The notes: generated by a model from the sequence alone, not told the origin. Positions 38,831-48,228 are shown, counted from the stretch's first letter. The stretch: 64,000 nt of DNA from Actibacterium sp. MT2.3-13A (GCF_018139985.1 NZ_JAGSOU010000013.1:42359-106358); one strand, 5' to 3'. Translations and numbers: made by a program.

Positions 38831-38851
38831 TTCTTCTTGGGAAAAATACTC
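38831..38851 (-). repeat. Dispersed repeat type 1, copy e
   Basis: GAGTATTT-N3-CCAAGAAGAA (N3 = TTC) on the minus strand, its GAAGAA end 2 bases from the panC stop codon. Confidence 0.85.
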
Positions 38852-39143
38852 ATGGCGCGAACCGCGCCGCCCGCGCGCGGCCCGGCAGGGGCGCCTCCGG
38901 CGTGCGTGCCGTCAGAAGAAGCCCTGTGTCCAATAGGCTGCAGGCTCGCCGGCTGGCGCTGTCGCGCCCCCGATCGGATAGCGCTCAGAACGAGCGGCCG
39001 CTGATCTGCTGCTCTGACGACGAAACGGGCCGCAGTATCCGTGTGCCCGGCGAAGCGGTCATTTGCTCCACTCGCGCCATGACGCGTCGCCATCGGTCGG
39101 GCGTCGGTCCCTGCGGGATGAGAATTCGGTGACTGGTCCGGGC
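38852..39143. other. Non-coding spacer at the polysaccharide block boundary
   Basis: About 290 bases between the panC-side repeat and the flippase stop. Short open frames exist but none has a ribosome-binding site or recognisable product. Base composition shifts from very GC-rich to the lower GC of the flippase gene. I see no transposase remnant or direct repeat here. Confidence 0.5.
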
Positions 39144-40586
39144 CTATCCGCCTGAAATGACCCTTTTCAATTCATCGATGTGCCTTCTTTGAAAGAGAAG
39201 GTGCATGGTTATGTATATCAAAGCTCCGAGCAAGATGATGGAAAAGACGGCCAGCATGGACGGTTCAAGGAAAAACTGCATGGCACCGTACAGCAACACG
39301 CACATCACCGAAGATATCAGCAAGGACGGCATCAGCTGTTTGAACACTTGGCCGAAGCGCGAAGTTATTGTGGGTTCTATGAACATTCTGAAGAACGGAT
39401 AAACCATGACAGTTGAAAATATGAAAATTGAAACTGCCAATCCCGTTATGCCGCCGAGCAGGGCGCCGGCCAGAATTGTCGGTGTGCGAACGACGGCCCA
39501 GATCATGGACCAAATGAACCGCAACTTTGCCTGACCTTGAGCAAGGGCGAGCGCCTGTGCCGGAATAACCACCACGGAAAAAACATTGGAAACTGATATG
39601 ATTTGAAGGGGGATGATCGAATTTTCCCACTTATCGCCAAAAATGGTCGTGATAAGCCAGGCGGCGATCAGCGCCGTTCCGAGAAACATCGGATACCCAA
39701 TGGAAGACAGGGCGCGCACTGACGCGAGATAGCCATATTTGAGCGCTTTGGAGTCGGTTTGCCTATTGGCGAATACGGGAAACATCACGCGCGTAAACAG
39801 TGCGTTCATCCGCGTCAAAGGCATCGTCGCTATCCGAAGTGCAATATAGTAATATCCAAGTGCTTGCGTGCCAAGAATGGCGCCAATCAAGACCTTGTCG
39901 AGTTCGGCGCTCAGCGCGTGAATGGTGTTTTGGCCAAGCTCGAACAGGCCAAACCCGACATAGCCTCGCAGGTCCCGTGTTCGGAAATGCAGGGACGGGC
40001 GCCAACTTCTCCAGCCTCTTCCCACAAGGATCAGTACCGTAACGAAATCCCCGGCCAAATGGCCCCAGACGAAAGAAAAGACTCCTTGTCCAGCCAATGC
40101 GGCGACAATGCAGACGATCGTCGAGGTCACGGCGCTGAAAGTCTCAACAAATGAAAGGATCTTGAAGTTGAGTTCCTTTTGCAGAAGGATCCCATACTGG
40201 TGCCCAAAGGGTGAAATGACCAAGGTAACCGAGGCGAAAATCAACACTTCATCGAGGCGTTCCTCCCCGAATGCGACGGCAAGTGGCTGGGACACCAGCA
40301 CGACCCCGGCAAACAATACAGCGCCCAGGAAGATGTTGAGCCAATAGAGAGAGGAAAGTTGTTCGGGCGTTACGCCCTGGCGCTGAACCAAGGCGTTATT
40401 CACGCCCAAATCCGCGTAGATGCCGATGACGCCCAGAACCGCCATCGTGATGGCAAAAAGACCGAATTCCTCGGGCGCCAGAATTCGCGCCAGAACAATT
40501 ATCTGCGCGATCTGAAGTATTGTCAGAACAACCTCGGACAGGGCGGACCAGCTCAGACCGATAAGGGCGGCGCGGTTGATGCTCAA
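39144..40586 (-). CDS. Polysaccharide flippase (PST/WzxC-like, MOP superfamily)
   Basis: 480-residue integral membrane protein with about 12-14 hydrophobic segments and the opening of PST-type exporters (RAALIGLSWSALSEVVLTIL; IVLARILAPEEFGLFAI; NNALVQRQGVTPEQLSSLYW). The middle has LGYYYIALRIATMPLTRMNALFTRVMFPVFA. It would flip lipid-linked glycan units across the inner membrane for polysaccharide assembly. Its base composition is visibly lower in GC than panC before it, which suggests acquisition by transfer. It is divergent from the RgpF-type gene across a 450-base spacer. Confidence 0.88.
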   Translation of the reverse strand: MSINRAALIGLSWSALSEVVLTILQIAQIIVLARILAPEEFGLFAITMAVLGVIGIYADLGVNNALVQRQGVTPEQLSSLYWLNIFLGAVLFAGVVLVSQPLAVAFGEERLDEVLIFASVTLVISPFGHQYGILLQKELNFKILSFVETFSAVTSTIVCIVAALAGQGVFSFVWGHLAGDFVTVLILVGRGWRSWRPSLHFRTRDLRGYVGFGLFELGQNTIHALSAELDKVLIGAILGTQALGYYYIALRIATMPLTRMNALFTRVMFPVFANRQTDSKALKYGYLASVRALSSIGYPMFLGTALIAAWLITTIFGDKWENSIIPLQIISVSNVFSVVVIPAQALALAQGQAKLRFIWSMIWAVVRTPTILAGALLGGITGLAVSIFIFSTVMVYPFFRMFIEPTITSRFGQVFKQLMPSLLISSVMCVLLYGAMQFFLEPSMLAVFSIILLGALIYITMHLLFQRRHIDELKRVISGG

Positions 40587-41040
40587 GGGTCTCGCGCCTC
40601 AGCCAACGGGCCCGCGCGCGGCCTGTGTCGAATTGGCCGGGCAACCGGCGCCCCGGCCCGGGCTTGGGGGTCGACGAGCAAACGGATGGTCCGGGCCCAT
40701 GATGCACCTGCATGTAACGGAGCTGTTTCAATGTTAGCAGGCTAACGCAATGTGCGCTAAGGTCAAAGAACGTGAAAAATCACAGGAATCCTCAGCGGCG
40801 GGTTCCATGTCTCGCGCTGGGCCGTCCTGCGCCGATCCGGGCTTTCCCGACAGCATTGCGCGTGGCGGGGTTCGTTGCCTTGTGTCCCGCGTCGCATTGA
40901 GCGATCCGGGCCGCCGGATCAACGGGTGTGACGGTGTCCGGGGAACCATGCCCTTGGCACGATTCGGGTAAATCGGTAAGTAAAGCAGGGAAAGTGCTGC
41001 GTGCCGGTCGAGGGACCGGGCGCCACACAGGAGGACGAGA
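40587..41040. other. Long divergent spacer within the polysaccharide block
   Basis: About 450 bases between the divergent flippase and RgpF-type genes. No convincing small gene is seen. It contains a 6-bp inverted repeat at 40733-40746 and, near its right end, the AGGAGG (41029-41034) of the next gene. It should carry promoters for both directions; I cannot place -35/-10 boxes with confidence. Confidence 0.5.
40733..40746. promoter_or_regulatory. Inverted repeat GTTAGC-AG-GCTAAC
   Basis: Perfect 6-bp arms with a 2-base centre in the AT-richer part of the divergent spacer, about 147 bases from the flippase start. It could be a regulator-binding dyad; no match to a known operator is claimed. 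Confidence 0.35.
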
Positions 41041-42030
41041 TTGCCTTCGCGGGACACAGTTGGCAGGCGACGCCCGATCCAGAAATGGTCGCAGAGGCAG
41101 TTCCTGCGTGTCTATGGCGTGGCCTATGCGATCCTGGATGGTTTTCTCAGCGCGGGGACCGAAAAACAATCGGCCACAATTCGGGTGATCGATGGCGATG
41201 TGCCGGCGGGCGCCTTTCGCGACCTCTGCATCTTTGCCCATTTCGACCGCCAGGGCCGGGTCGACGACCATGTGCTCCACTACCTGCACCATCTGCGCCG
41301 CGCCGGCCGGGAGGTCATTTTTGTCACCAACTCCGCGGACTTGAGCGATCCTTGCATCGAAAGGGTAAGGCCCTTTTGCAGCGCGATCATCATCCGTGAG
41401 AACAAGGGGTATGATTTCGGCTCATGGAAGGCAGGCATTCAGCAATCGCGGAACCTGGATTTCTATGACACCGTGATCCTTGCCAACGACAGCGTGTACG
41501 GGCCAATCGGGGATCTCGGAGAAAAGATCACGCACATGCGTCAGCGCGGTCTGGATTTCTGGGGGATCACGGACTCCTACGAGGTCACTCATCACGTCCA
41601 GAGCTATTTTCTCTTTTTCGAAAACCGGGTTGTGACCAGCCAGGCATTCAGGGCTTTCTGGGCGGGTCTTCCCCTGTATCGCTTCAAATGGTCCGTGATT
41701 TGGAACGGCGAGATCGGCCTATCCCAACGACTTGTCCGCGCCGGTTTCAGAATGGGCGCACTCTGCGGCTACGATGACTTGAGGAAACGACATGGCGACA
41801 TCCTCAAGGCCGAGGAGGCCAAGGCATTTGGCGGGCGAGTGAACGTGAGCCGCGTTCTGTGGAAGCTGCTGATCCGCGATTACGGTTGTCCCTTTCTAAA
41901 AGTCGATATTGTCCGTGAGCAGCCGGATTGCGCCCTGGAGATCGGGGACTGGGCCGCGTTCGTGAAGGGGCACGCAGACTACGACACGGAACTCATTCAC
42001 AATCATCTGGCCCGCGTAAGGGGCGCATGA
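41041..42030 (+). CDS. RgpF-type rhamnan synthesis family protein
   Basis: 329-residue protein resembling the rhamnan synthesis F family (PF05045 type): LCIFAHFDRQGRVDDHVLHYL, GREVIFVTNSADLS, IIRENKGYDFGSWKAGI, VILANDSVYGPIGDL and FWGITDSYEVTHHVQSYFLFF. Members act in polysaccharide (rhamnan, O-antigen, capsule) assembly, probably as glycosyltransferases. The start is an unusual TTG at 41041, supported by AGGAGG six bases upstream. It is followed after 57 bases by the GT2-GT4 fusion, with which it is probably co-transcribed. Confidence 0.82.
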   Translation: MPSRDTVGRRRPIQKWSQRQFLRVYGVAYAILDGFLSAGTEKQSATIRVIDGDVPAGAFRDLCIFAHFDRQGRVDDHVLHYLHHLRRAGREVIFVTNSADLSDPCIERVRPFCSAIIIRENKGYDFGSWKAGIQQSRNLDFYDTVILANDSVYGPIGDLGEKITHMRQRGLDFWGITDSYEVTHHVQSYFLFFENRVVTSQAFRAFWAGLPLYRFKWSVIWNGEIGLSQRLVRAGFRMGALCGYDDLRKRHGDILKAEEAKAFGGRVNVSRVLWKLLIRDYGCPFLKVDIVREQPDCALEIGDWAAFVKGHADYDTELIHNHLARVRGA

Positions 42031-42087
42031 TCAAAAGGACGCCCCCGGTCCGGACCGGATCGCGCGGCGGATAGGAGCGACATTCGG

Positions 42088-44313
42088 ATGCGGGCAACAG
42101 ATGCACTGTCCAGGGTCACCGCGGTTCTGCGCTCCTACATGAGAAGGGTCATCTTCCACCTGCGAACACGGGACATTCGGATCATGAAGGCCGATGCCGT
42201 TCTGCTGATCCGGGCGTTCCAGGATTATCTCGTGGTCCAGACGACCGCCTTTCCAAAGACCCAGATATTCATGTTCCGGAAGTATGCCTGGCTATCGGGC
42301 AGGCTTGCCGAACTCTCCAATGCCGTCATGAAGAGGCGTCTCAGAAGAAAGCTACGGATCGGCTTTCGGAACTTCCTGGCGTCGGGGGAAAAGATCAGGA
42401 TCCCTCGCGGCCCCGCGCCCGACATCTCGATTGTGATCGTGACGTGGAACCAGGCGGAACTGACCTGCCAGTGCTTCCTGTCCCTTGAGCGGCAAACCGA
42501 TTGCGGGATTGAAGTGATCGTCGTCGACAATGGTTCCAGCGATCGCTCCTCTGAGTTGTTTTCCCGCACCGAGGGCATAACGCTCATGCGCAACGAGGAG
42601 AACGAGGGCTACTTGCATGCCGTCAACAAGGGGGCGAGCAAGGCGCGGGGCGAATTTCTGCTTTTGCTCAACAACGATGCCGCGATCCGTCCGGGGGCGC
42701 TCACCGCGGCCCTCGCGTGCATGCGCCGCGGGGACGTCGGCGCGGTCGGCGGCCGGATCATCCTGCCGAATGGAAGACTTCAAGAGGCGGGCAGCATCAT
42801 CTGGCGGGACGGCACTTGCCTTGGCTATGCACGCGGCGCGCGGCCCGATGCCGGAGAGGCGATGTTCCGCAGGGCGGTGGACTTTTGTTCCGGGGCCTTC
42901 TTGCTGGTTCGCACTGCGACGTTCTCGGAAATGGGCGGCTTTTCCACGGATTACGCGCCTGCCTATTACGAAGAGACGGACCTTTGCATGCGCCTGACAG
43001 GGCAGGGGCTTTCCATCCTTTTCGAGCCCGGCGTCGTCATCGACCATTACGAATTCGGAAGTTCGAGAAACCGTTCGCGCGCCATCGCGATGCAAGCCCG
43101 AAATCGGGAAAAATTCGTCCGCAACCATTCCAGCGCACTGCGATCGCACTACCCGCCAGGTCCGGCGAATGTCCTGAACGCGCGCTCCCGATCGACCTAC
43201 CGCGAAAAGGTGCTCTTCATCGATGATCGGCTTCCCGTCCGGGGGTATGGCGCGGGGTATCCACGGGCAAACAGCATGATCCACACCCTGTTCGAGAACG
43301 GCTGTTTCATAACCCATTATCCGCTGCGGGAACCGAGGGCAGACTGGCAGGAGGTTCGCCGAGAGGTCGCGCCCGAGATCGAGGTGGCGCTTGGATGGGG
43401 GCGGCTCGGATTGGCGGCCTTCCTGGCGCAAAGGGCCGGCTTCTACGACAAGATCATCGTCAGCCGTCCGCACGACATGGAGTTTTTCAGCCGCATCGTG
43501 GCGAGGCAGCCGGCGCTCACCGGCCGCACGCCTGTCATCTACGACGCGGAGGCACTGTTTTTCGATCGCCTCTTCCGGCGCGCCGAAGTTGCGGGTGACA
43601 GCAAGGCAAAGTCCCTTGCGATGGCGGCGCGCGGTCGCGAACTCGCTCTTGCCGCCAAGGCGGACCGGGTCATCGCCGTCAGTGAAAGGGACGCGGAAAG
43701 TTTCCGCTCGGGCGGTTGCCATGATGTCCGCGTTGTCGGGCTTGCGCTCGCGGTGCGATCGGACGTGCCGGATTACGCTGAGCGGAAGAACCTCCTGTTC
43801 GTCGGAAATCTGGAGAGCGACCACTCCCCCAATGCGGACTCAATCATCTGGTTCATCGACAATGTGATGCCGCGCTTGCGCCGGCAAGGAGCCGAGCCGA
43901 TCGCCCTCACGCTTGCGGGGCGCACATTGGCCCCCAGCGTGCTGGCCCGGGCCAGCGACGACATCCATATCCTGGGGCAGGTGCCGGATCTGCGCGCGCT
44001 TTATGATTGCCACCGGGTTTTCGTGGCGCCGACACGCTTTGCAGCCGGTATCCCGCACAAGGTGCATGAGGCCGCCGCGAACGGACTGCCCACCGTCGCG
44101 ACGCCGCTGCTCGCCAGGCAACTGAACTGGAATCCTGACCGCGACCTGCTTGCGGCAGAGCACGCGGAGGACTTCGCCCAGGCCGTCCTCCGGTTGTATC
44201 ACGACAGCGATCTCTGGGCGCGCGTCCAGGCGAATGCCCGCGCACGGGTCGATGAGGAAAGCGGTCAGGAGACCTTCTCCCGCCAACTCATCGAGGCCAT
44301 CGCGGGGCTGTGA
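42088..44313 (+). CDS. Two-domain glycosyltransferase (GT2 + GT4-like)
   Basis: 741-residue protein. About residues 110-350 form a GT-A (GT2) domain: ISIVIVTWNQAELTCQCFLSL, IEVIVVDNGSSDRSSELF, NEGYLHAVNKG, FLLLLNNDA (the DxD-like site), and a terminal EETDLCMRLTGQG. About residues 365-740 form a GT-B domain of the GT4 type: VLFIDDRLPVRGYGAGYPRA, VIAVSERDAESF, LLFVGNLESDHSPNADSI, ILGQVPDLRALYDCHRVFVAPTRFAAGIPHKVHEAAANGLP. The first ~100 residues are not assigned. Two active transferase folds in one chain suggest consecutive sugar additions in the glycan made by this block. It ends 9 bases short of the convergent membrane protein gene. Confidence 0.85.
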   Translation: MRATDALSRVTAVLRSYMRRVIFHLRTRDIRIMKADAVLLIRAFQDYLVVQTTAFPKTQIFMFRKYAWLSGRLAELSNAVMKRRLRRKLRIGFRNFLASGEKIRIPRGPAPDISIVIVTWNQAELTCQCFLSLERQTDCGIEVIVVDNGSSDRSSELFSRTEGITLMRNEENEGYLHAVNKGASKARGEFLLLLNNDAAIRPGALTAALACMRRGDVGAVGGRIILPNGRLQEAGSIIWRDGTCLGYARGARPDAGEAMFRRAVDFCSGAFLLVRTATFSEMGGFSTDYAPAYYEETDLCMRLTGQGLSILFEPGVVIDHYEFGSSRNRSRAIAMQARNREKFVRNHSSALRSHYPPGPANVLNARSRSTYREKVLFIDDRLPVRGYGAGYPRANSMIHTLFENGCFITHYPLREPRADWQEVRREVAPEIEVALGWGRLGLAAFLAQRAGFYDKIIVSRPHDMEFFSRIVARQPALTGRTPVIYDAEALFFDRLFRRAEVAGDSKAKSLAMAARGRELALAAKADRVIAVSERDAESFRSGGCHDVRVVGLALAVRSDVPDYAERKNLLFVGNLESDHSPNADSIIWFIDNVMPRLRRQGAEPIALTLAGRTLAPSVLARASDDIHILGQVPDLRALYDCHRVFVAPTRFAAGIPHKVHEAAANGLPTVATPLLARQLNWNPDRDLLAAEHAEDFAQAVLRLYHDSDLWARVQANARARVDEESGQETFSRQLIEAIAGL

Positions 44314-44322
44314 CCGACCGCT

Positions 44323-46194
44323 TCAGTCTTCGCAACCCGCGTTCGCCAGTTTGCGCTTCAGGTCACGGCGTCTGGTCTGGCGCTCCGTCTCGTCGCCGGC
44401 AAGGCGCTTTATCCCGAATTGGCGCAACGTCTCGGCGTAGACGGTGACGTATGAATGCTCGGCGCACAGGCGCGCCAGCTTGGCCTCGTCGATCATATCC
44501 AGGGCGAGGATTTTCGGCCGGTTGCGCATCAGGGGATCGTTGCGCACAAGATCGTGGCCGTACCAGATGCCCGCCGCGTCCAGAAACACCAGTTCTTCGG
44601 CGCGCGACGCCAGATACTTGGCTGCGGTATGGAATGGCCGGACAAACGCCTCGACCTGAATGGCGCGCAGGGGAAGCCCCGCGCAAAGCGTGACAAGGGC
44701 GAGCGCGCCGGTAAAACGGCGCAGCCTCTGCCAGCCCTCAAGTGGCAGAGAGGTCCGGGCGGACAGCCATCCGAAAGCTGCGATCAGCGCGACATTCCCC
44801 AGGACGGGATGGAGATAACGGTATCCCCAGCCATGTCCCTGTGTCGGCATCAGCAGGATATACGGGATGAGAGAGGTCGCGATCGACCATGCCAGCAAGC
44901 GGATATTGGGCGGCATGTGCCTCCACCGCCTCAACGCGATCACGGCGAGAGGCAGGACAGCCAAGTTCTGCCAGGCCACGAAACGCGAGATATTCACCGC
45001 CCAAAAAAGCAGATCCTCCCATCCGTGCATTTCCCATCCCGATCTGAGGGCCTGGCGGATGAAGCCAACGCCGCCGTCGATCTCCGCGGCGGCTCCACCA
45101 GCCGCGACGGGCTCCAGGCCCTGAAGCCAGACCGCGATATCCATCCAAAAGACCGCAGCCAGGCACGAGAGCCCGTATGCGAACGCATAGGCCAGGGAGA
45201 GGACGAACCGGCGCTCGATGAAAAGCAGCCTGAGCAGGAAGGGGAGCGCGAAAAAGAGATGGACATGGATGTGATGGAGGACGAGCGCAATGCAACCCAC
45301 GCCGATCGCGGCCAGATGCCCCGCAAGGCGCCCCGAGGTGAAAAAGTAGAGCCACAACAAGGACGCGAACAGATGCGCGGTCATGGTGTAGGGGGTCATT
45401 CCCGTGATGAGGAATTGCGGGGAAACCGCCAGCAGGCCGACCGCCCAAAAGGCGGCCTGCGGCTGATTTGGCCATTCGCGCGCCGCGAGTGCGGCCACGA
45501 GCCAGACACAGCCCGCGCTCAGGAGCGGGTTCATGAGTGTTCCAAGCCCGACCATGTCGAAGACTGCGTAGATCAGGGCGGCCCCCGGCCGATATCCGGG
45601 GGCCCAGAAATGATACTCCTGGTTGACGATGAGGAAGCCGGGGCGGAGAGCGTGCGACAGGGGAAACCAGTCTTCGGGGACGGGTGCGACGAGGTGGCCC
45701 TGCTTCAGGATCTCGGTCTGGAAGCGGAACATGAACTCGTCCATGGACAGGGCGAAATCGTGATAGACGAGAAAGGTGCCAGCCCCGGTCACGGCAAGGC
45801 AGAGGACACAGGCCGAGATGAGCGCCCGCGGCCGCGACCCCGCCAGGAACCGGCCAAACTTCGACCGGAGAACAGCACCGGCGCCTGACTGGATCTGTGC
45901 CGGCCAATCGCTGCGGCTGGAAAGCGTCCAAAGAGCAGGAAGCAGCGCCAACGCCGTTGCCAGCCAGGCGAAATCCTGGGTCGCGATGCTGTAATAGGAA
46001 ATTTGCAGGAATACCTCGCCGGACGAGGCGCTGCGATTAATGGCATACAGGAAGAAAGAGACCAGAAAGCAGAAAAGAACGATGATCCAGCAGAGCTTGA
46101 AAACCGCCAGCAAGGTGTCTTCCTGTTGGCCGGCCTTTGAAGGCTCGGGGCCACTCCTGACGGAAATGGAAGGGATGTTCCTGTTTTCTGCCAC
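44323..46194 (-). CDS. Polytopic membrane protein, GT-C glycosyltransferase-like
   Basis: About 623 residues with roughly 12 hydrophobic segments and a C-terminal soluble tail. After the second or third helix the line LSMDEFMFRFQTEILKQGHL resembles the Asp/Glu motif in the first periplasmic loop of GT-C enzymes (ArnT/PMT type), which use polyprenyl-phosphate sugars. The later YRPGAALIYAVFDMVG and GWGYRYLHPVLGN segments also fit. The start is uncertain: no ATG has a good ribosome-binding site, and I chose the GTG at 46194 because it opens before the first membrane helix. It converges with the GT2-GT4 fusion. The role in the local glycan is inferred. Confidence 0.65.
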   Translation of the reverse strand: MAENRNIPSISVRSGPEPSKAGQQEDTLLAVFKLCWIIVLFCFLVSFFLYAINRSASSGEVFLQISYYSIATQDFAWLATALALLPALWTLSSRSDWPAQIQSGAGAVLRSKFGRFLAGSRPRALISACVLCLAVTGAGTFLVYHDFALSMDEFMFRFQTEILKQGHLVAPVPEDWFPLSHALRPGFLIVNQEYHFWAPGYRPGAALIYAVFDMVGLGTLMNPLLSAGCVWLVAALAAREWPNQPQAAFWAVGLLAVSPQFLITGMTPYTMTAHLFASLLWLYFFTSGRLAGHLAAIGVGCIALVLHHIHVHLFFALPFLLRLLFIERRFVLSLAYAFAYGLSCLAAVFWMDIAVWLQGLEPVAAGGAAAEIDGGVGFIRQALRSGWEMHGWEDLLFWAVNISRFVAWQNLAVLPLAVIALRRWRHMPPNIRLLAWSIATSLIPYILLMPTQGHGWGYRYLHPVLGNVALIAAFGWLSARTSLPLEGWQRLRRFTGALALVTLCAGLPLRAIQVEAFVRPFHTAAKYLASRAEELVFLDAAGIWYGHDLVRNDPLMRNRPKILALDMIDEAKLARLCAEHSYVTVYAETLRQFGIKRLAGDETERQTRRRDLKRKLANAGCED

Positions 46195-46814
46195 GAAATC
46201 TCGATCTCTTTGGGCCGGCAATGCAGAAGAAGAAGGCCCGTCCTGACGCCTGGGAACCGACGGAAGGATCCGTCCCCGCAGAGGGGTTCGCCGGGATGTT
46301 ATTGGCTCGCCGGCGCAAATCCAAGCCATTCGGTCAGGCCGCGTCCACGTCGCGCTGATGCTCGCCACGCGTTGGCCCACCATCTTGTTCGAGAAACCGG
46401 TGGCATCAGGATGGCCGGCAATCGTCACGCCCCCGAGGAAACCGTCACGAAGCGGCGGCGGATCAAGGCTCTTTGCGGCCAGGGCATGGCGCGCGCGGAT
46501 GCAAACCGCGAGGTTCGCACGACCGAGCCGTCCTGTTGCCGCTGGCGCAAGCGGTGTCGCGCCAGCCATGTCCGCAAGCGCGGTCGAAACCCCTGCGCCA
46601 TGCATTAGAGGTCGCGATCCGCCATGCCATCGCGCAGTGCCATCGGCCCGAACGGCGATCCCGACAGACCGGCACGGACAGGGGCCGCGGGCACGGCGAT
46701 GGCCCGCGCCGGACCGAGGACGTGCAGGGCCCCTCCTGGGATGAAAATCGGGGCAGCGCTGATAGGCAGGCATTGCCCTCCGGCAGGAGTATTTGGGCCA
46801 AGAAGAAGCGGGCG
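46195..46814. other. Gene-poor spacer at the right edge of the polysaccharide block
   Basis: About 620 bases with no open frame I can support on either strand. Predicted short peptides are Arg/Pro-rich, as expected for shadow frames in GC-rich DNA. The composition rises back to the level of the core genome towards the right. It ends with a type 1 repeat. A degraded gene remnant is possible, but I recognise none. Confidence 0.5.
46787..46807 (+). repeat. Dispersed repeat type 1, copy f
   Basis: GAGTATTT-N3-CCAAGAAGAA (N3 = GGG) on the plus strand, GAAGAA end 7 bases from the stop codon of the minus-strand deacylase gene. The sequence just before it (CCCTCCGGCAG) is another small hairpin-forming piece. 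Confidence 0.85.
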
Positions 46815-48101
46815 TCAGCGCGCCAGAAGCTCGGCCAGCGTCAGTGCCATGACCTTGGCGCTGTCCACCATGTCGTCGATGCCCACCCATTCGTCCGGCT
46901 GGTGGGCGAGGTCGAGAATGCCGGGGCCGTAGGCGATGCAATTGTGCAGCTTGCCAATCCGGTCGATGTGCTTTTGGTCATAGGTGCCGGGCGAGACCAC
47001 GAACTCGGGCGCCTTGGCCAGCACCTTTTCGATGGCCCGGGCCACGGTGCGGACCACCGGCGCGTCGCGCTCGGTCATGGTGGGCTGCACCTCGAACAGG
47101 TCGCGGATCTCGTAGTCGAAGGCGGGGCGGCGCGCCTTGACGCGTTCCATCATCGCCGTGACCTCGGCCTTCACCTCCGCGATGTCCTCCTCGATCAGGA
47201 AGCGGCGGTCGAGCACGATGCGGCAGCGGTCGGCGACGCAGGGCGCGGGCAGGCCGGTATAGCCCGGCTCCTGCTCGGGCTCGCCGCCGTGGATGGCGTT
47301 GATGTTCAGCGTCGATTGCCGGGCGCCCTCGGGGACCACGGGCATCGCGGTATGTTTGCTGGCAAGCAGGGGGTAGAGGGTCGCCTCCATCTCCTCCAGC
47401 ACCGCGCCCATGTGGCGGATGGCCGAATCGCCCAGGAAGGGCATCGAGCCATGCGCGATGCGCCCCTTGGTCTCCACCTCGGCCCACCAGACGCCGCGGT
47501 GGCCGAGGCAGATGCGGTCCTTGTTCAGCGGCTCCGGGATGATGACGTGCTGCACGCGCTCGGGCGCGAACCAGCCCTGTTCGGCCAGGTAGGCCACGCC
47601 GCCGTAGCCGCCCGATTCCTCGTCGGCCGTGGCGCTGATCTCGATCGCGCCGCGATAGCCGGGGCAGGCGGTGATGAAGGCCTCGGCGGCGATGACGGCG
47701 GCGGCCAGGCCGCCCTTCATGTCGCAGGCGCCGCGGCCGTAGACGCGCCCGTCCTTGACCACGCCGCCGAAGGGATCGACGCTCCAGCCATGCCCGACCT
47801 CGACCACGTCGTGATGCGCGTTGAAATGCACGCAGTCACCGGGGCCCGCGCCGCCGTGCCGGGCGACGAGGTTCCAGCGCGGGTGCCGGTCGCTGTCGGC
47901 CGGCGCGGCGGCCGCGCGGATCAGATCGACGGCGAAGCCCGCGCGCTCCAGCCGCGCGGCGAGGAAATCGCAGATCTCGCGGTAGTTCAGCCCGGGCGGG
48001 TTGAGCGTGGGAATGCGGATCAGATCGGCGCAGAGCGCGACCAGATTGTCGCGCCGCGCCTCGACTTCGGCGCTGAGCCTCTTGTCCAGATCCTCCGACA
48101 T
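46815..48101 (-). CDS. M20 family deacylase (ArgE/DapE-like)
   Basis: 428-residue zinc-dependent amidohydrolase of peptidase family M20. Metal-binding and catalytic parts are visible: FNAHHDVVEVG (His...Asp), GRGACDMKGGLAA (bridging Asp), ATADEESGGYGG (catalytic Glu-Glu) and a terminal LAHQPDEWVGIDDM (metal His). Family members remove N-acyl groups from ornithine, diaminopimelate or related compounds. The context gives no pathway, so ArgE against DapE cannot be settled. It is divergent from two small membrane-protein genes. Confidence 0.88.
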   Translation of the reverse strand: MSEDLDKRLSAEVEARRDNLVALCADLIRIPTLNPPGLNYREICDFLAARLERAGFAVDLIRAAAAPADSDRHPRWNLVARHGGAGPGDCVHFNAHHDVVEVGHGWSVDPFGGVVKDGRVYGRGACDMKGGLAAAVIAAEAFITACPGYRGAIEISATADEESGGYGGVAYLAEQGWFAPERVQHVIIPEPLNKDRICLGHRGVWWAEVETKGRIAHGSMPFLGDSAIRHMGAVLEEMEATLYPLLASKHTAMPVVPEGARQSTLNINAIHGGEPEQEPGYTGLPAPCVADRCRIVLDRRFLIEEDIAEVKAEVTAMMERVKARRPAFDYEIRDLFEVQPTMTERDAPVVRTVARAIEKVLAKAPEFVVSPGTYDQKHIDRIGKLHNCIAYGPGILDLAHQPDEWVGIDDMVDSAKVMALTLAELLAR

Positions 48102-48228
48102 GCCGGCAGCCTAGCCGCGCGCGGCCTGTCCCACAATCCGCGATTGCGCGGCCGCGGCACGGAAATCTGTCATGGTGAAGCCCGCCCGGCCGGGCTATGA
48201 CTGGTGCACTACAGGGGAGGGCCGGGGG

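Noticed and set aside
46463..46801. Minus-strand frame of about 110 codons in the spacer left of the M20 gene
   Set aside because: Its first residues simply translate the type 1 repeat and its flank; the rest is Arg/Pro/Cys-rich with no ribosome-binding site or family match.
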